Counted from the first letter of the stretch, positions 34,711 to 45,954 are shown. The stretch: 64,000 nucleotides of DNA from Rhizobium sp. R634 (GCF_002211305.1 NZ_LOKW01000011.1:1-64000); one strand, 5' to 3'. Notes: generated by a model from the sequence alone, not told the origin. Program-made: numbers and translations.

Positions 34711-34743
34711 TGATGTTGAACAGGTTTCGAACGGGAGAAATCC

Positions 34744-37128
34744 ATGGAAAAGCATGTCTCGACCGCCGCTCCGACAGACGCCGAACTCGCCCTGATCGAC
34801 CGCTACTGGCGGGCCGCCAACTATCTCTCGGTCGGCCAGATCTACCTGCTTGCCAATCCGCTGCTGCGCGAGCCGCTGAAACCGGAGCACATCAAGCCGC
34901 GCCTGCTCGGCCACTGGGGCACGACGCCCGGCCTCAACTTCATCTATGCGCATCTCAACCGCCTCATCCGCGCCCGCGATCTCGATGTCATCTATATGTG
35001 CGGCCCGGGCCACGGCGGCCCGGGCATGGTCGCCAACACCTATCTCGAAGGCAGCTACAGCGAAATCTATCCCGATATTTCCGAGGATGCCGAAGGCATG
35101 CGCAAGCTCTTCCGGCAATTCTCCTTTCCCGGCGGCATTCCGAGCCATGCGGCGCCGGAAACGCCCGGATCGATCCACGAAGGCGGCGAACTCGGCTACG
35201 CCCTCGTCCATGCCTATGGCGCCGCCTTCGACAATCCCGACCTCATCGTCGCCTGCGTCGTCGGCGACGGCGAGGCCGAGACCGGGCCGCTGGCCGCAAG
35301 CTGGCATTCCAACAAGTTCCTGAACCCCGCCCGCGACGGCGCCGTCCTGCCGATCCTGCACCTGAACGGCTACAAGATCGCCAACCCCACGATTCTCGGC
35401 CGCGCGAATGATGACGACCTCAGGCATCTCTTCGAAGGCTACGGCTACGAACCGTTCTTCGTCGAAGGCCATGAGCCGCGCGACATGCATCAGAAGATGG
35501 CCTCGACCCTCGATCGGATCTTCGACCGCATCGGCGAGATCCGCAGGCAGGCCCGTAACGGTGAGGCCGGGGACGGTTGCCCGCACTGGCCGATGATCGT
35601 GCTGCGCAGCCCAAAGGGCTGGACCGGCCCGAAGGAGGTCGACGGCAAGAAGGTGGAAGGCTTCTGGCGCGCCCATCAGGTGCCGGTCTCCAACTGCCGC
35701 GAGAATGAGGCTCATCGCAAGATCCTCGAAGACTGGATGCGCGGCTATGATCCGGAAGACCTGTTCGGCCTCGACGGCCGGCTGAAACCGGAGCTGCGCG
35801 CACTCGCCCCTGCCGGCAAACGCCGCATGGGCGCCAATCCCCATGCCAATGGCGGCTTGCTGCGCAAGGAATTGGCCGTGCCCGATATCCGCGACTATGC
35901 GGTCGATATCGGTAAACGCGGCAGCGTCAATGCTCAGTCGACGGAGATCCTCGGCCATTACCTGCGCGACACGATGAAGCTCAACACGGAGGCTGCCAAC
36001 TTCCGCATTTTCGGCCCCGACGAAACGGAATCGAACCGCCTCGGCAGCGTCTTCGAAGTCACCGAGCGCGTCTGGATGGAGGATATCGAACCCTACGACG
36101 TCAAACTCTCCCGCGACGGACGCGTCATGGAGGTGCTCTCCGAGCATCTCTGCCAGGGCTGGCTGGAGGGCTACCTGCTGACCGGCCGGCACGGCCTCTT
36201 TTCCTGCTACGAGGCCTTCATCCACATCATCGATTCCATGTTCAACCAGCATGCCAAATGGCTGAAGGTGACGCGCGAACTCGAATGGCGAAAGCCGATC
36301 TCATCGCTGAACTATCTGCTGACCTCGCATGTCTGGCGCCAGGACCATAACGGCTTCAGCCACCAGGACCCGGGCTTCGTCGATCTCGTCGCCAACAAGA
36401 AGGCCGATATCGTCCGCATCTACCTGCCGCCGGACGCCAACACCCTGCTCTGGGTCGGCGATCATTGCCTGCGCACCTACGACCGCGTCAACGTGATCGT
36501 CGCCGGCAAGCAGCCGGAGCCGCAATGGCTATCGATGGACGAGGCGGTAAAACATTGCGAAGCCGGAATCGGCATCTGGCACTGGGCGAGCAACGAGGAA
36601 GACACGATCTCACCCGATCTCGTCATGGCCTGCGCCGGCGACGTACCGACCATGGAGACGCTCGCCGCCGTCGATCTCTTACGCAAGGCCATCCCGGAGC
36701 TGAAGATCCGCACCGTCAACGTCGTCGACCTGCTGGCGCTGCAATCCAGCGACCAGCATCCGCACGGCCTTTCCGACGAAGCCTTCGACGCGATCTTCAC
36801 ATCGGACAAGCCTGTCATCTTCGCCTATCACGGCTATCCCTATCTCATCCACCGCCTGACCTATAAGCGCACCAACCACGAAAACATCCACGTCCGCGGC
36901 TTCATCGAGGAGGGAACGACGACGACGCCCTTCGACATGACCGTCCTCAACCAGCTCGACCGCTTCCATCTCGCCATCGAAGCCATCGAGCGCGTCCCCG
37001 GCCTGAAGGAAAAGGCAGGTGAAACCCTCGCAGCCCTCCGCGGCAAGCTTGCCGCGCATCACGACTATGTCAGGGAACATGGCGAGGACATGCCGGAGGT
37101 GAGTGGATGGGTGTGGCCGGCGCCGTGA
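34744..37128 (+). CDS. xfp: Xylulose-5-phosphate/fructose-6-phosphate phosphoketolase
   Basis: A 794-residue thiamine diphosphate enzyme splitting xylulose 5-phosphate (or fructose 6-phosphate) into acetyl phosphate and a triose or tetrose phosphate. The length is normal for the family. It has [10 protein letters not shown], the ThDP-binding [31 protein letters not shown] and the C-terminal ITGERF-like end. GGGAG precedes ATG 34744. Together with ackA it yields acetate and ATP without oxygen. The upstream FNR-type box suggests low-oxygen control. Confidence 0.93.
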   Translation: MEKHVSTAAPTDAELALIDRYWRAANYLSVGQIYLLANPLLREPLKPEHIKPRLLGHWGTTPGLNFIYAHLNRLIRARDLDVIYMCGPGHGGPGMVANTYLEGSYSEIYPDISEDAEGMRKLFRQFSFPGGIPSHAAPETPGSIHEGGELGYALVHAYGAAFDNPDLIVACVVGDGEAETGPLAASWHSNKFLNPARDGAVLPILHLNGYKIANPTILGRANDDDLRHLFEGYGYEPFFVEGHEPRDMHQKMASTLDRIFDRIGEIRRQARNGEAGDGCPHWPMIVLRSPKGWTGPKEVDGKKVEGFWRAHQVPVSNCRENEAHRKILEDWMRGYDPEDLFGLDGRLKPELRALAPAGKRRMGANPHANGGLLRKELAVPDIRDYAVDIGKRGSVNAQSTEILGHYLRDTMKLNTEAANFRIFGPDETESNRLGSVFEVTERVWMEDIEPYDVKLSRDGRVMEVLSEHLCQGWLEGYLLTGRHGLFSCYEAFIHIIDSMFNQHAKWLKVTRELEWRKPISSLNYLLTSHVWRQDHNGFSHQDPGFVDLVANKKADIVRIYLPPDANTLLWVGDHCLRTYDRVNVIVAGKQPEPQWLSMDEAVKHCEAGIGIWHWASNEEDTISPDLVMACAGDVPTMETLAAVDLLRKAIPELKIRTVNVVDLLALQSSDQHPHGLSDEAFDAIFTSDKPVIFAYHGYPYLIHRLTYKRTNHENIHVRGFIEEGTTTTPFDMTVLNQLDRFHLAIEAIERVPGLKEKAGETLAALRGKLAAHHDYVREHGEDMPEVSGWVWPAP

Positions 37129-37283
37129 GCCGAAGAGCAGGCACAATTCGCCGGAAGGGCCAATCGCGCTTTGGCTGGATTGATTATTTCAGCAGCGTCG
37201 GGCAAGCTTAGTCTCGACGAAGAAACTATGGGCAATGCACGTAGAGAAAATAAGCAGAAATTGAATACGACGCTCGAGATACA

Positions 37284-37643
37284 ATGTTTTTTTCTATAAG
37301 AAGTTTAAAGGTTTTAGATGTAATAGCGGCATTGCTGCTGGTTTTGGAAATTGTTTACATTTGGAAAAACGTTCATTTTTATACAAACTGGGAATTATAT
37401 AATATTTACACAACAGGACATTATCGCAACTTCAAAAAAATAGGAGAAAATGACAAAATGTTCGTTGCTGTCAACAAAATGATCAACTGCAACGAAGCCA
37501 CCATGGGTAAGGCAGATAGAATTGATATCGCGACATCTTCTGTCTTTTTTATACAGACAGCGATGTTCCTCGAAGTGAGTTTTAAGAAAACCGAGAATGG
37601 CCAATGCATCGATCAGATGATGTTTAGAAGCATGCCCGGTTAA
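37284..37643 (+). CDS. Low-GC orphan membrane protein
   Basis: A 119-residue protein with one N-terminal hydrophobic segment (about 9-27, VLDVIAALLLVLEIVYIW) and a Lys/Asn/Phe-rich body. I recognise no family. Base composition is far lower in GC than all neighbours, and codon use is AT-rich, so the gene looks horizontally acquired. The ribosome binding site is poor (GAGATACA). It is flanked by xfp and the pobR-like gene with no repeats or integrase seen. The 155 bases before it (37129-37283) hold nothing recognisable. Confidence 0.5.
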   Translation: MFFSIRSLKVLDVIAALLLVLEIVYIWKNVHFYTNWELYNIYTTGHYRNFKKIGENDKMFVAVNKMINCNEATMGKADRIDIATSSVFFIQTAMFLEVSFKKTENGQCIDQMMFRSMPG

Positions 37644-37729
37644 GGAATCCTGGAGAAAAGCGAGCAATTGATGCGATATAGACCGCATAGGGAGTTATTG
37701 GCGAGTGACTGTTCTGACAATCGCCACCG

Positions 37730-38620
37730 CTACACACCTTCGAGCCGAACCTTCTCCTTCATGCGCCAGACCCGCGGTGTTTCTCCCGTATATTTGAGGA
37801 AGAAGCGGGAGAAATAGGCGGGATCGGCAAAGCCGAGCCGAAAGCCGATTTCCTGAACGCTGCCGAGCGTAAAGACCAGCTGACGCTTCGCCTCCTCGAC
37901 AAGCTTGCCGGCGACCAGTTCATGCGGCGTGCTGCCGGTCATCGACCGGACGATCCGGGTGAGATGCGTCGGCGAAAGCCCGAGTTCCCTGGCATAGAAG
38001 GATGCGGGCTTGTGGGATCGAAAATGCTGCTGAATGAGCTCGCCCAGCATCTCCATCCGTCGCTCGTTTTCGTTTGACGAAAGCTCCCGCGCATTCCCCT
38101 CATGGGAAATCCGCGCCGTCAGCCGCAGCGCCAGGGCGACGTAGGCTGCCAAGACCTCGTTGCGGCCACTGCGGCGGTTTTCGAATTCGTCGCCCAGCCG
38201 CCGTAGCGTCTGCATCACATGGGCAGCCTCGGCATGATCGGGATCGAGCGGCGTCAGATGCGGCGTCGCCAGCCATTCGCCGAGATGGCTCCGCTCGCCG
38301 GGCGGATGGCTCAGATAGGACCGCAATATGGTGATGACGAGACCGTCGATATCGCGTGAAAAACGAAAGCCGTGATGGAGCCCGGGCGGAACCGTAATGA
38401 CCGCCGGCGGCCGGATGGCATGGCTCTTCTCGCCGAAGATTGCATCGCCCGAACCGGCTTCGATGTACAATATCTGAAAGAAGCTCTCGTGACGGTGGAG
38501 GCGGATTTCCCATTGATGCAGGCTGCTGCGGGAGCGAATTGTTTCGCAATGCAACCAGAATTCCGGCGATCGCCCGATGTTTTCGCCGTAGAGCTCGTAG
38601 GTCGGTATATGTCTGCTCAT
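37730..38620 (-). CDS. pobR: AraC-family activator, PobR-like
   Basis: A 296-residue regulator. The N-terminal cupin domain has HRHESFFQILYIEAG. The C-terminal AraC helix-turn-helix pair lies in about 215-290 (FYARELGLSPTHLTRIVRSMTG and VQEIGFRLGFADPAYFSRFFLKYTGETPRVWR). It is divergent from pobA. In Rhizobium leguminosarum and Agrobacterium pobA is known to be activated by an AraC-type PobR in the presence of 4-hydroxybenzoate. ATG at 38620 gives the start of the conserved region. Confidence 0.82.
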   Translation of the reverse strand: MSRHIPTYELYGENIGRSPEFWLHCETIRSRSSLHQWEIRLHRHESFFQILYIEAGSGDAIFGEKSHAIRPPAVITVPPGLHHGFRFSRDIDGLVITILRSYLSHPPGERSHLGEWLATPHLTPLDPDHAEAAHVMQTLRRLGDEFENRRSGRNEVLAAYVALALRLTARISHEGNARELSSNENERRMEMLGELIQQHFRSHKPASFYARELGLSPTHLTRIVRSMTGSTPHELVAGKLVEEAKRQLVFTLGSVQEIGFRLGFADPAYFSRFFLKYTGETPRVWRMKEKVRLEGV

Positions 38621-39911
<1,291 letters not shown>

Positions 39912-40095
39912 CAGAATGATTTGAGGCAGACGTAAACCACATCGACGGCTGTCCCCTCGACATGGAATCATAATCGGATGGTGATGGGTTAGGGCTTTTA
40001 TTTCATTTTACATCACCATTTCGCATGACAAGCTAACGCGCAATTTTTGCGGCTAGCAAAGACGGCGCTGGAGTGCGCCAACAAGGGAGAGAGAC

Positions 40096-41268
40096 ATGAA
40101 GAAACTGCTTCTGGCCGCCGCCGCGGCAATCGCCATCGGCACGAGCGCCTATGCCGACACCATCAAGGTTGGCGTCATCGGCCCGTTCTCCGGTCCGTTC
40201 GCGCTTCAGGGCAAGAATTTCAAGGCCGGCATCGACGCCTATATGGCTGTCAACGGCAACAAGGTCGGCAGCGATACGGTCGAGATCGTCTATCGCGACG
40301 TGCCCCAGGCCGATCCCGCCCAATCCAAGGCGCTGGCACAGGAGCTGATCGTCAAGGAAAAGGTCCAATATCTCGCCGGCTTCTATTTCACCCCCGATGC
40401 CATGGCGGTGACGCCGATCCTGAAGCAGGGCAACGTGCCGATGGTCATCATGAACGCCGCCACCTCGGCGATCGTCACCAAGAGCCCGCTCGTCGTGCGC
40501 ACCTCGTTTACGACCTGGCAGACCTCGACGCCCATCGCCAAGGTCGCCTTCGACGCCGGCGTCAAGAAGGTGATCTCGGTCGTCAGCGATTACGGCCCGG
40601 GCATCGATGCCGAGAATGCCTTCAAGACCGGCTTCGAGAAGGCCGGCGGTCAGGTGGTCGAGGCGATCCGCATGCCGCTTGCAACCAACGACTTCAGCCC
40701 GATCATGCAGCGCATCAAGGATTCCGGCGCTGAGGGCGTTTTCGCCTTCCTGCCGTCGGGACCGACGACGCTCGGCTTCGTCAAGGCTTACAATGAAAAC
40801 GGCCTGAAGGCGGCCGGCATCAAGTTCTTCGCACCTGGCGATCTGACCCAGGAATCCGATCTGCCGGCGCTCGGCGACGCCGCACTCGGCATCCAGACGA
40901 CCTTCCACTATGCCGTTTCGCACGACTCGCCCGAGAACAAGGCCTTCGTCGAGGCGGCTTCCAAGGCGATCGGCAACAAGGCCGAACTCTCCTTCCCCGC
41001 AGTCAGCGCCTATGACGGCATGTATGTCATCTACAAGATGATCGAGGTGACGGGCGGCAAGCAGGATGCTGAGAAGGCCGTCGATGCGGTGAAGGGCCTT
41101 TCGTGGGTCAGCCCGCGCGGCCCGGTTTCGATCGATCCGGAAAGCCGGCATATCACCCAGAACATCTATCTCCGTGAAGTCGTCAAAGCCGATGACGGGA
41201 CCTACATCAACAAGGAGGTCCAGACCTTCGAGAAGCAGGGCGATCCGGGCCTGGCCGCCGCCAAGTAA
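40096..41268 (+). CDS. Branched-chain amino acid-type ABC substrate-binding protein
   Basis: A 390-residue periplasmic LivJ-like protein. The signal peptide ends near IGTSAYA, followed by KVGVIGPFSGPFALQGKNFKAG. The type I periplasmic-binding fold is evident. AGGGAGAG precedes the ATG. It is the first of five liv-type genes. The 184-base AT-rich gap after pobA allows an own promoter. Such transporters beside aromatic catabolic genes often carry aromatic acids, so 4-hydroxybenzoate-related uptake is possible (inference). Confidence 0.87.
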   Translation: MKKLLLAAAAAIAIGTSAYADTIKVGVIGPFSGPFALQGKNFKAGIDAYMAVNGNKVGSDTVEIVYRDVPQADPAQSKALAQELIVKEKVQYLAGFYFTPDAMAVTPILKQGNVPMVIMNAATSAIVTKSPLVVRTSFTTWQTSTPIAKVAFDAGVKKVISVVSDYGPGIDAENAFKTGFEKAGGQVVEAIRMPLATNDFSPIMQRIKDSGAEGVFAFLPSGPTTLGFVKAYNENGLKAAGIKFFAPGDLTQESDLPALGDAALGIQTTFHYAVSHDSPENKAFVEAASKAIGNKAELSFPAVSAYDGMYVIYKMIEVTGGKQDAEKAVDAVKGLSWVSPRGPVSIDPESRHITQNIYLREVVKADDGTYINKEVQTFEKQGDPGLAAAK

Positions 41269-41286
41269 TATCCGGCGTCCGGTTAA

Positions 41287-41315
41287 GCGGCGGGCCCGCG
41301 CATCGAGCCCGCCGC
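41287..41315 (+). terminator. Intra-operon hairpin after the binding-protein gene
   Basis: GCGGCGGGC (41287-41295) and GCCCGCCGC (41307-41315) form a 9-bp GC stem. Such hairpins after binding-protein genes reduce read-through or protect the upstream mRNA. There is no T-run. Confidence 0.55.
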
Positions 41316-41334
41316 ATCGAAGCAAGGTATTTCC

Positions 41335-42198
41335 ATGCAGACAGTCTTCAGCATAGCCGTCGACGCCTTTGCCTATGGCATGGTGCTCTTCGTGATATCC
41401 ATCGGCCTTTCCGTGACCATGGGGCTGATGCGTGTCGTCAACCTGGCGCACGGCGCCTTCGCCATGATCGGCGGCTACATCGCTTCCTATGCGGCACGCG
41501 ACCTCAGCCTTGGCTATGCGGTCGCGGTCATCGCCGCCGTCGTCGCCACGATCATCATCGCAATCCCGCTCGAACGCTTTCTCTACCGCCGGATCTATGG
41601 CGCACCTGAACTGACCCAGGTGCTGATGACCATCGGCATCACCTTCTGCGTCATCGGCATTGCAAACTATGCAATGGGGCCGACACTGAAGACCATACCG
41701 CTTGCCGGCGCCCTGCAGGGCTCGGCCGACCTCGGCTTCCGCACCATTCCCGTGCACCGGCTTTTCGTCATCCTTTGCGGCCTGGTGGTCGCAGTCGCGC
41801 TCTGGTTCGCCATCGACCGAACCAGTTTCGGCGTGAAGCTGCGCGCCTCCGTCGACGATGCGGCGATGGCTGCCGCGCTCGGCGTGCGCACCGAAATCAT
41901 CTATGCGGTCAGCTTTGCCGTCGCCGTCGGCCTTGCCGCCTTTGGCGGCGTGGTCGGCGCCGAGCTCCTGCCGGTCGAACCCTATTACGCGCTGCGATAC
42001 ATGGTCACCTTCCTGGTCGTCGTCTCGGTCGGCGGCGCGGGCTCCATTCCCGGCGCGCTGATCGCCTGCCTGCTGCTCGGCGCGATCGATACGACGGGAC
42101 GCTATCTGATGCCGGAATTCGGCGAATTCTTCTTTTATCTCGCCGTGATCGCCATCATCTGCGTCTTCCCGCGCGGCCTTGCCGGAAGGGTGAAATGA
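41335..42198 (+). CDS. LivH-type ABC permease
   Basis: A 287-residue inner-membrane permease with about eight helices. It has the family segments MGLMRVVNLAHGAFAMIGGY near the N terminus and AALGVRTEIIYAVSFAVAVGLAAFGG in the ATPase-contact loop. It lies 66 bases after the binding-protein gene, separated by the hairpin, and one base before the next start. Together with the LivM-type subunit it forms the channel. Confidence 0.88.
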   Translation: MQTVFSIAVDAFAYGMVLFVISIGLSVTMGLMRVVNLAHGAFAMIGGYIASYAARDLSLGYAVAVIAAVVATIIIAIPLERFLYRRIYGAPELTQVLMTIGITFCVIGIANYAMGPTLKTIPLAGALQGSADLGFRTIPVHRLFVILCGLVVAVALWFAIDRTSFGVKLRASVDDAAMAAALGVRTEIIYAVSFAVAVGLAAFGGVVGAELLPVEPYYALRYMVTFLVVVSVGGAGSIPGALIACLLLGAIDTTGRYLMPEFGEFFFYLAVIAIICVFPRGLAGRVK

Positions 42199-42199
42199 C

Positions 42200-43201
42200 A
42201 TGGCGCTCGTCATGAACAGTGAAAACGAACGTCTCCAGAATCGGCGCGGCTTCAGCGGCGATCTCGCCGGATTGGCGGTCATCATCGCAATCGGCACGAT
42301 CGGCTATTTTGCCTTCCCGGATAATCTCGCGCTGCTGACGCGGATGATCACCATCGCCCTGCTCGTCCTGTCGCTCGATCTGGTGACCGGTTATTGCGGC
42401 GTCGCGACACTCGGCCATGCCGCGCTTTTCGGCTCCGGCGCCTATGCCGCCGGGATCCTGTCGGCGCATTACGGCATCAACGATCCGCTGCTGATGATGC
42501 TTGCCGGCATTGCCGCCGGTGCGATCGCCGGGCTGCTGTCAGGCACGATCATCCTGCGTGCGCATGGATTGCCGCAGCTCGTGCTGTCGATTGCCCTCAT
42601 CCACCTCTTCCATGAATTCGCCAACAAAGCCTCGTCCTGGACGGGAGGCAGCGATGGGCTGTCCGGCATTGCGCCGGACCCGATCTTCGGCCTTTTCGAA
42701 TTCGATCTCTACGGTCAAACCGCCTTCTTTTTCGGAATGGCGCTGCTGCTTGTCGTCTTCGTGCTGCTGCGCTTTCTGGTCCGCTCGCCCTTCGGCATGC
42801 TCTGCCGCGGCGTCAGGCAGGATCCCTTGCGCATCCGCGCCATGGGCGGCTCGCCGAAGGCGGCGCTCATCAGAATGTACATCATATCAGGCGCCGTTGC
42901 CGGTGTCGGCGGCGCGCTGAACGCGATCTCGACCCAGGTCGTCGGCCTCGACAGCCTGTCCTTCAACCAATCGGCCGAAGCGCTTGTCATGCTCGTGCTC
43001 GGCGGCACCGGTTCCCTCTTCGGGGCGCTCTCCGGCACCGTCATCTTCATGCTCTTCGAGGATTACGTCTCCGCAGCCAATCCCTTCCACTGGCTGACCA
43101 TGGTCGGCGCACTGCTGATCGCCGTCGTGCTCTTTGCGCCGAAAGGCCTCTTCGGCACGGCCGCCGCCTTCGTCAGCCGCCGGAAGGAGGCGCGCGCATG
43201 A
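42200..43201 (+). CDS. LivM-type ABC permease
   Basis: A 333-residue permease with about ten hydrophobic segments. DLVTGYCGVATLGHAALFGSGAYAAG is the LivM signature, and GVRQDPLRIRAMGGSPKAALIRMY is the coupling loop. GGAAGGG precedes the ATG. The end overlaps the ATPase start by four bases (ATGA). Confidence 0.88.
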   Translation: MALVMNSENERLQNRRGFSGDLAGLAVIIAIGTIGYFAFPDNLALLTRMITIALLVLSLDLVTGYCGVATLGHAALFGSGAYAAGILSAHYGINDPLLMMLAGIAAGAIAGLLSGTIILRAHGLPQLVLSIALIHLFHEFANKASSWTGGSDGLSGIAPDPIFGLFEFDLYGQTAFFFGMALLLVVFVLLRFLVRSPFGMLCRGVRQDPLRIRAMGGSPKAALIRMYIISGAVAGVGGALNAISTQVVGLDSLSFNQSAEALVMLVLGGTGSLFGALSGTVIFMLFEDYVSAANPFHWLTMVGALLIAVVLFAPKGLFGTAAAFVSRRKEARA

Positions 43202-43962
43202 GCCCGGTCTTCGAAGTCTCCAATCTCCGGAAAGCCTTCGGCGGGCTCGCCGTCACCAACGATGTCTCGCTGGCGATGGCGCCGGGCGACCGCATCGCGC
43301 TGATCGGTCCGAACGGCGCCGGCAAGACCACCTTCGTCAATCTCGTCACCGGCAATCTCTCACCCGATTCCGGCGAGGTTCGCCTCGGCGGCGAGGCGGT
43401 GACGAAGATCGATGCGATCGGCAGGGTCAAGCGCGGCCTGGTGCGATCCTTTCAGGTGACGCGGCTTTTCCAGGACATGACGCCCGCCGAACATGTGGCG
43501 CTTGCCGTCCTTCAGCGCGACGGAAAGACGAAGCGGATGTTCGGAAACTTCCTGTCGATGCCCGATGTCATGGCGGAGGTCGACGAACTCCTGGGGAAAC
43601 TCGGGCTGGCTTCGCTGATGCACCGGAAGGTGAGCGAGATCGCCTATGGCCAGCAGCGGCTGCTCGAAATCGCTGTGGCGCTGGCCCTGAAGCCGAAGGT
43701 GCTGCTGCTGGACGAGCCGGCCGCCGGCGTGCCGCAGAGCGATACCGGCCGCATAGAGCAGGCGCTTGCCGATCTGCCCGGCGATCTCGCCGTGCTGATG
43801 ATCGAACACGACATGGATCTCGTCTTCCGTTTTGCCAAGCGCGTCATCGTACTTGCGGCAGGCGCAATCATCTTCGATGGCCTGCCGGCCGATGTCACCA
43901 AGGATGCCCGCGTGCGCGAGGCCTATCTCGGGAGCTATGCCAATGCCAGCCATATCGCTTGA
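43198..43962 (+). CDS. LivG-type ABC ATPase
   Basis: A 254-residue ATPase. It has Walker A GPNGAGKTT, the LivG-type RSFQVTRLFQDMTPAEHVAL, a signature region reading IAYGQQRLLE (YGQQR in place of LSGGQ, common in this branch) and Walker B VLLLDEPAAGVP. It overlaps both neighbours, so the module is translationally coupled. Confidence 0.9.
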   Translation: MSPVFEVSNLRKAFGGLAVTNDVSLAMAPGDRIALIGPNGAGKTTFVNLVTGNLSPDSGEVRLGGEAVTKIDAIGRVKRGLVRSFQVTRLFQDMTPAEHVALAVLQRDGKTKRMFGNFLSMPDVMAEVDELLGKLGLASLMHRKVSEIAYGQQRLLEIAVALALKPKVLLLDEPAAGVPQSDTGRIEQALADLPGDLAVLMIEHDMDLVFRFAKRVIVLAAGAIIFDGLPADVTKDARVREAYLGSYANASHIA

Positions 43963-44659
43963 GGTCGATAATCTCTCGGCCGGCTATGGGCCGACGCGGG
44001 TGCTGGAAGGCATTTCCTTCTCGGTGCCGGCAGGCGCACGGCTTGCCGTGCTCGGCCGCAACGGCATGGGCAAGACGACGCTGCTCGCAACGCTTGCCGG
44101 ACAGACCAGGCGCTATGACGGCCACATCCGCCTCGGCGATCTGGATGTCACCGCAGCACCCAGCGCGGCGCGGGCGCATAAGGGCCTGGGTTATGTGCCG
44201 CAGACGCGCTGCGTCTTCCCGACGCTGACCGTCGAAGAGAACCTCTTCGTCGGCCTGAAGGCGCGGCCGAAAACGGCGCTGGAGGAAGCCTACGCGATGT
44301 TCCCGCGCCTGAAGGAGCGCCGCCGCAACCTCGGCAGCCAACTCTCCGGCGGCGAGCAGCAGATGCTTTCCACCGCCCGCACCATTCTCGGCCGTCCTTC
44401 CGTGCTGCTGCTCGATGAACCGCTCGAAGGCCTGGCGCCCGTTATTTGCGAGGAACTCATGGCCGCCTTCGCCGAACTCGCCAAGTCGGGCGACATGACG
44501 ATCCTCCTCGTCGAGCAGCGCATCCAAAGCGCGCTCGACTTCGCCGACCAGGTCATCATTCTCGAACGCGGCAGACTGGCCTGGGCTGGAACGCCAAAAA
44601 GCCTGTCGGACGATCATCAGGTGGTCGAGAGCCTGCTCGGGGTCGGCGGCCTGCACTGA
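43943..44659 (+). CDS. LivF-type ABC ATPase
   Basis: A 238-residue ATPase, the last gene of the liv-type set. It has Walker A GRNGMGKTT, LGYVPQTRCVFPTLTVEENL, the signature LSGGEQQML and Walker B VLLLDEPLEGLAP. I chose ATG 43943 because GGGAG lies nine bases upstream. ATG 43937 is only two bases from it. The gene overlaps the livG end by 20 bases. Confidence 0.9.
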   Translation: MPAISLEVDNLSAGYGPTRVLEGISFSVPAGARLAVLGRNGMGKTTLLATLAGQTRRYDGHIRLGDLDVTAAPSAARAHKGLGYVPQTRCVFPTLTVEENLFVGLKARPKTALEEAYAMFPRLKERRRNLGSQLSGGEQQMLSTARTILGRPSVLLLDEPLEGLAPVICEELMAAFAELAKSGDMTILLVEQRIQSALDFADQVIILERGRLAWAGTPKSLSDDHQVVESLLGVGGLH

Positions 44660-45052
44660 AGCCCGGGGGGCCAAGCCGGCGAAATTGTCCGCCGAATCCA
44701 TCGTGGCGTGAGGTTGGATCTGGGCCCTGATCGCAGCCAATGCAGTATATCGTCATGACGACGTCGTGCTTGGCCTGTCATTATTATCGCGCCTGAAGGG
44801 TTTCAGCGACAAATCAAGACATCGCATCGGCAGGATGATCGACGAAACGGCATTTCGGCAACAACAGCTATGAAAGATTCAACATAGACAGGACAGACAT
44901 CAACATCGATTGCTCAGTTGAGATTTTTGAGCTGCGGACAATCCGGACTTATTGGTCTTCGCAGCTAGAATAATCTGCCGCTCCATCAAATTTCATTGCC
45001 AGACACCCCACAAGGTTGCATAGTCAAATAGAACATCAAACGGGAGGTAGAA
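44660..45052. other. 393-base intergenic region before the VCBS gene
   Basis: No credible reading frame was seen. It is clearly less GC-rich than the genes in its right half. It carries two overlapping palindromes, CGTCATGACG (44751-44760) and ACGACGTCGT (44758-44767), and ends with GGGAGGTAG, the ribosome binding site for 45053. It probably holds the promoter of the VCBS gene. Confidence 0.45.
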
Positions 45053-45880
45053 ATGGCAAATCACAAGCCGCATGCGGGCAACGTATACATGCCTGTTTTT
45101 GATATCGATGATCCGATCAGCGGCGACATCCTCGAAAGTTCTTACGATACCGACGGAGATGCGGTGCGGCTGAATTTCGTCAATGGACAACGCATCAAGC
45201 AGCCGGCCAACCCGGAGGGCGATCCGGTCAAGACGATCATCGAGGGAGAATACGGTACACTCACCGTTTATTCCAACGGCACCTACACTTACGAGCTCGA
45301 TCATTCCAAGCCGGAAGTCGCCGCGCTCGGACCCGGCGATGAGCTCGTCGAAAAATTCACCTTCAAGATATCCGATGGCAAAGGCGCCACCGATTTCGGA
45401 TCGTTCAGCATCTCAATCGACTTGCCGGAACGCGGCGATGTATTCGTCAATTTCGAGGATGTCGGCCAAAGCGACTTCCCGACCGGCTACAAAGGCTTCG
45501 ATTGGGGCGCGTGGCGAGACGGCGATGACGCGAGCGTGCGCGAAGACAGCGACGGCAACCACTATTTGGGTGGCGGCGTGTTCTGGACCCCCATCTATTC
45601 AGCCGATGGCGGACCTTTTGAGATCAAACAATTCGAAGTCGCGAATGGAACGTCGAACTATGACAACGTCCTGACGATCGAAGGCCAGTTGAACGGCAAC
45701 ATCGTCTTTTCCACAACAGTGACTATCACCGCCGATAGCATCGACGATCCCCAACTGATCGATCTCAGCGCCTACGGCCCGATCGACTATCTCCTGCTCG
45801 ACAGCGAACCGATCATCACGGAAGACAGCGGCCCTGATTATTTCGGCGCGCAATACGACAATTTTCATTTCCTCGTTTGA
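45053..45880 (+). CDS. VCBS-domain protein, probable type I secretion substrate
   Basis: A 275-residue acidic protein. Residues about 55-120 form a VCBS-type beta domain (YGTLTVYSNGTYTYELD, then LVEKFTFKISDGKGATD). The rest is an Asp/Gly-rich beta region with no Cys-rich or membrane part. There is no N-terminal signal peptide. These are features of Rap-like and other rhizobial surface proteins exported by type I systems such as PrsDE. No exporter is encoded nearby. A role in adhesion or biofilm is an inference. GGGAGG precedes the ATG. Confidence 0.7.
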   Translation: MANHKPHAGNVYMPVFDIDDPISGDILESSYDTDGDAVRLNFVNGQRIKQPANPEGDPVKTIIEGEYGTLTVYSNGTYTYELDHSKPEVAALGPGDELVEKFTFKISDGKGATDFGSFSISIDLPERGDVFVNFEDVGQSDFPTGYKGFDWGAWRDGDDASVREDSDGNHYLGGGVFWTPIYSADGGPFEIKQFEVANGTSNYDNVLTIEGQLNGNIVFSTTVTITADSIDDPQLIDLSAYGPIDYLLLDSEPIITEDSGPDYFGAQYDNFHFLV

Positions 45881-45893
45881 CCGATGCGCGGGC

Positions 45894-45914
45894 GGCGCGG
45901 GGTTTCCCCGCGCC
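45894..45914. terminator. Hairpin between convergent operons
   Basis: GGCGCGGGG-TTT-CCCCGCGCC is a perfect 9-bp stem with a 3-base loop between the VCBS gene end and the end of the six-gene minus-strand operon. It could serve both strands; no T-run follows. Confidence 0.55.
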
Positions 45915-45954
45915 GGAAAGCCGGGACCGAGACGATGGCGCACGTGCCGAAAGC

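Noticed and set aside
34711..34724. TTGATGTTGAACAG as an FNR-type box before xfp
   Set aside because: The right half does not match ATCAA and the site lies downstream of the likely -10.
34633..36252. Minus-strand frame of 539 codons across ackA-xfp
   Set aside because: Shadow of the phosphoketolase gene; composition is typical of antisense translation.
37129..37283. tRNA or attachment site beside the low-GC gene
   Set aside because: No cloverleaf or flanking direct repeat was found.
40033..42297. Very long open frame on the minus strand (about 750 codons)
   Set aside because: It lies opposite the liv-type binding protein and permease genes, is low-complexity Arg/Asp/Gly-rich and matches no fold. 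Long antisense frames are common in GC-rich DNA.
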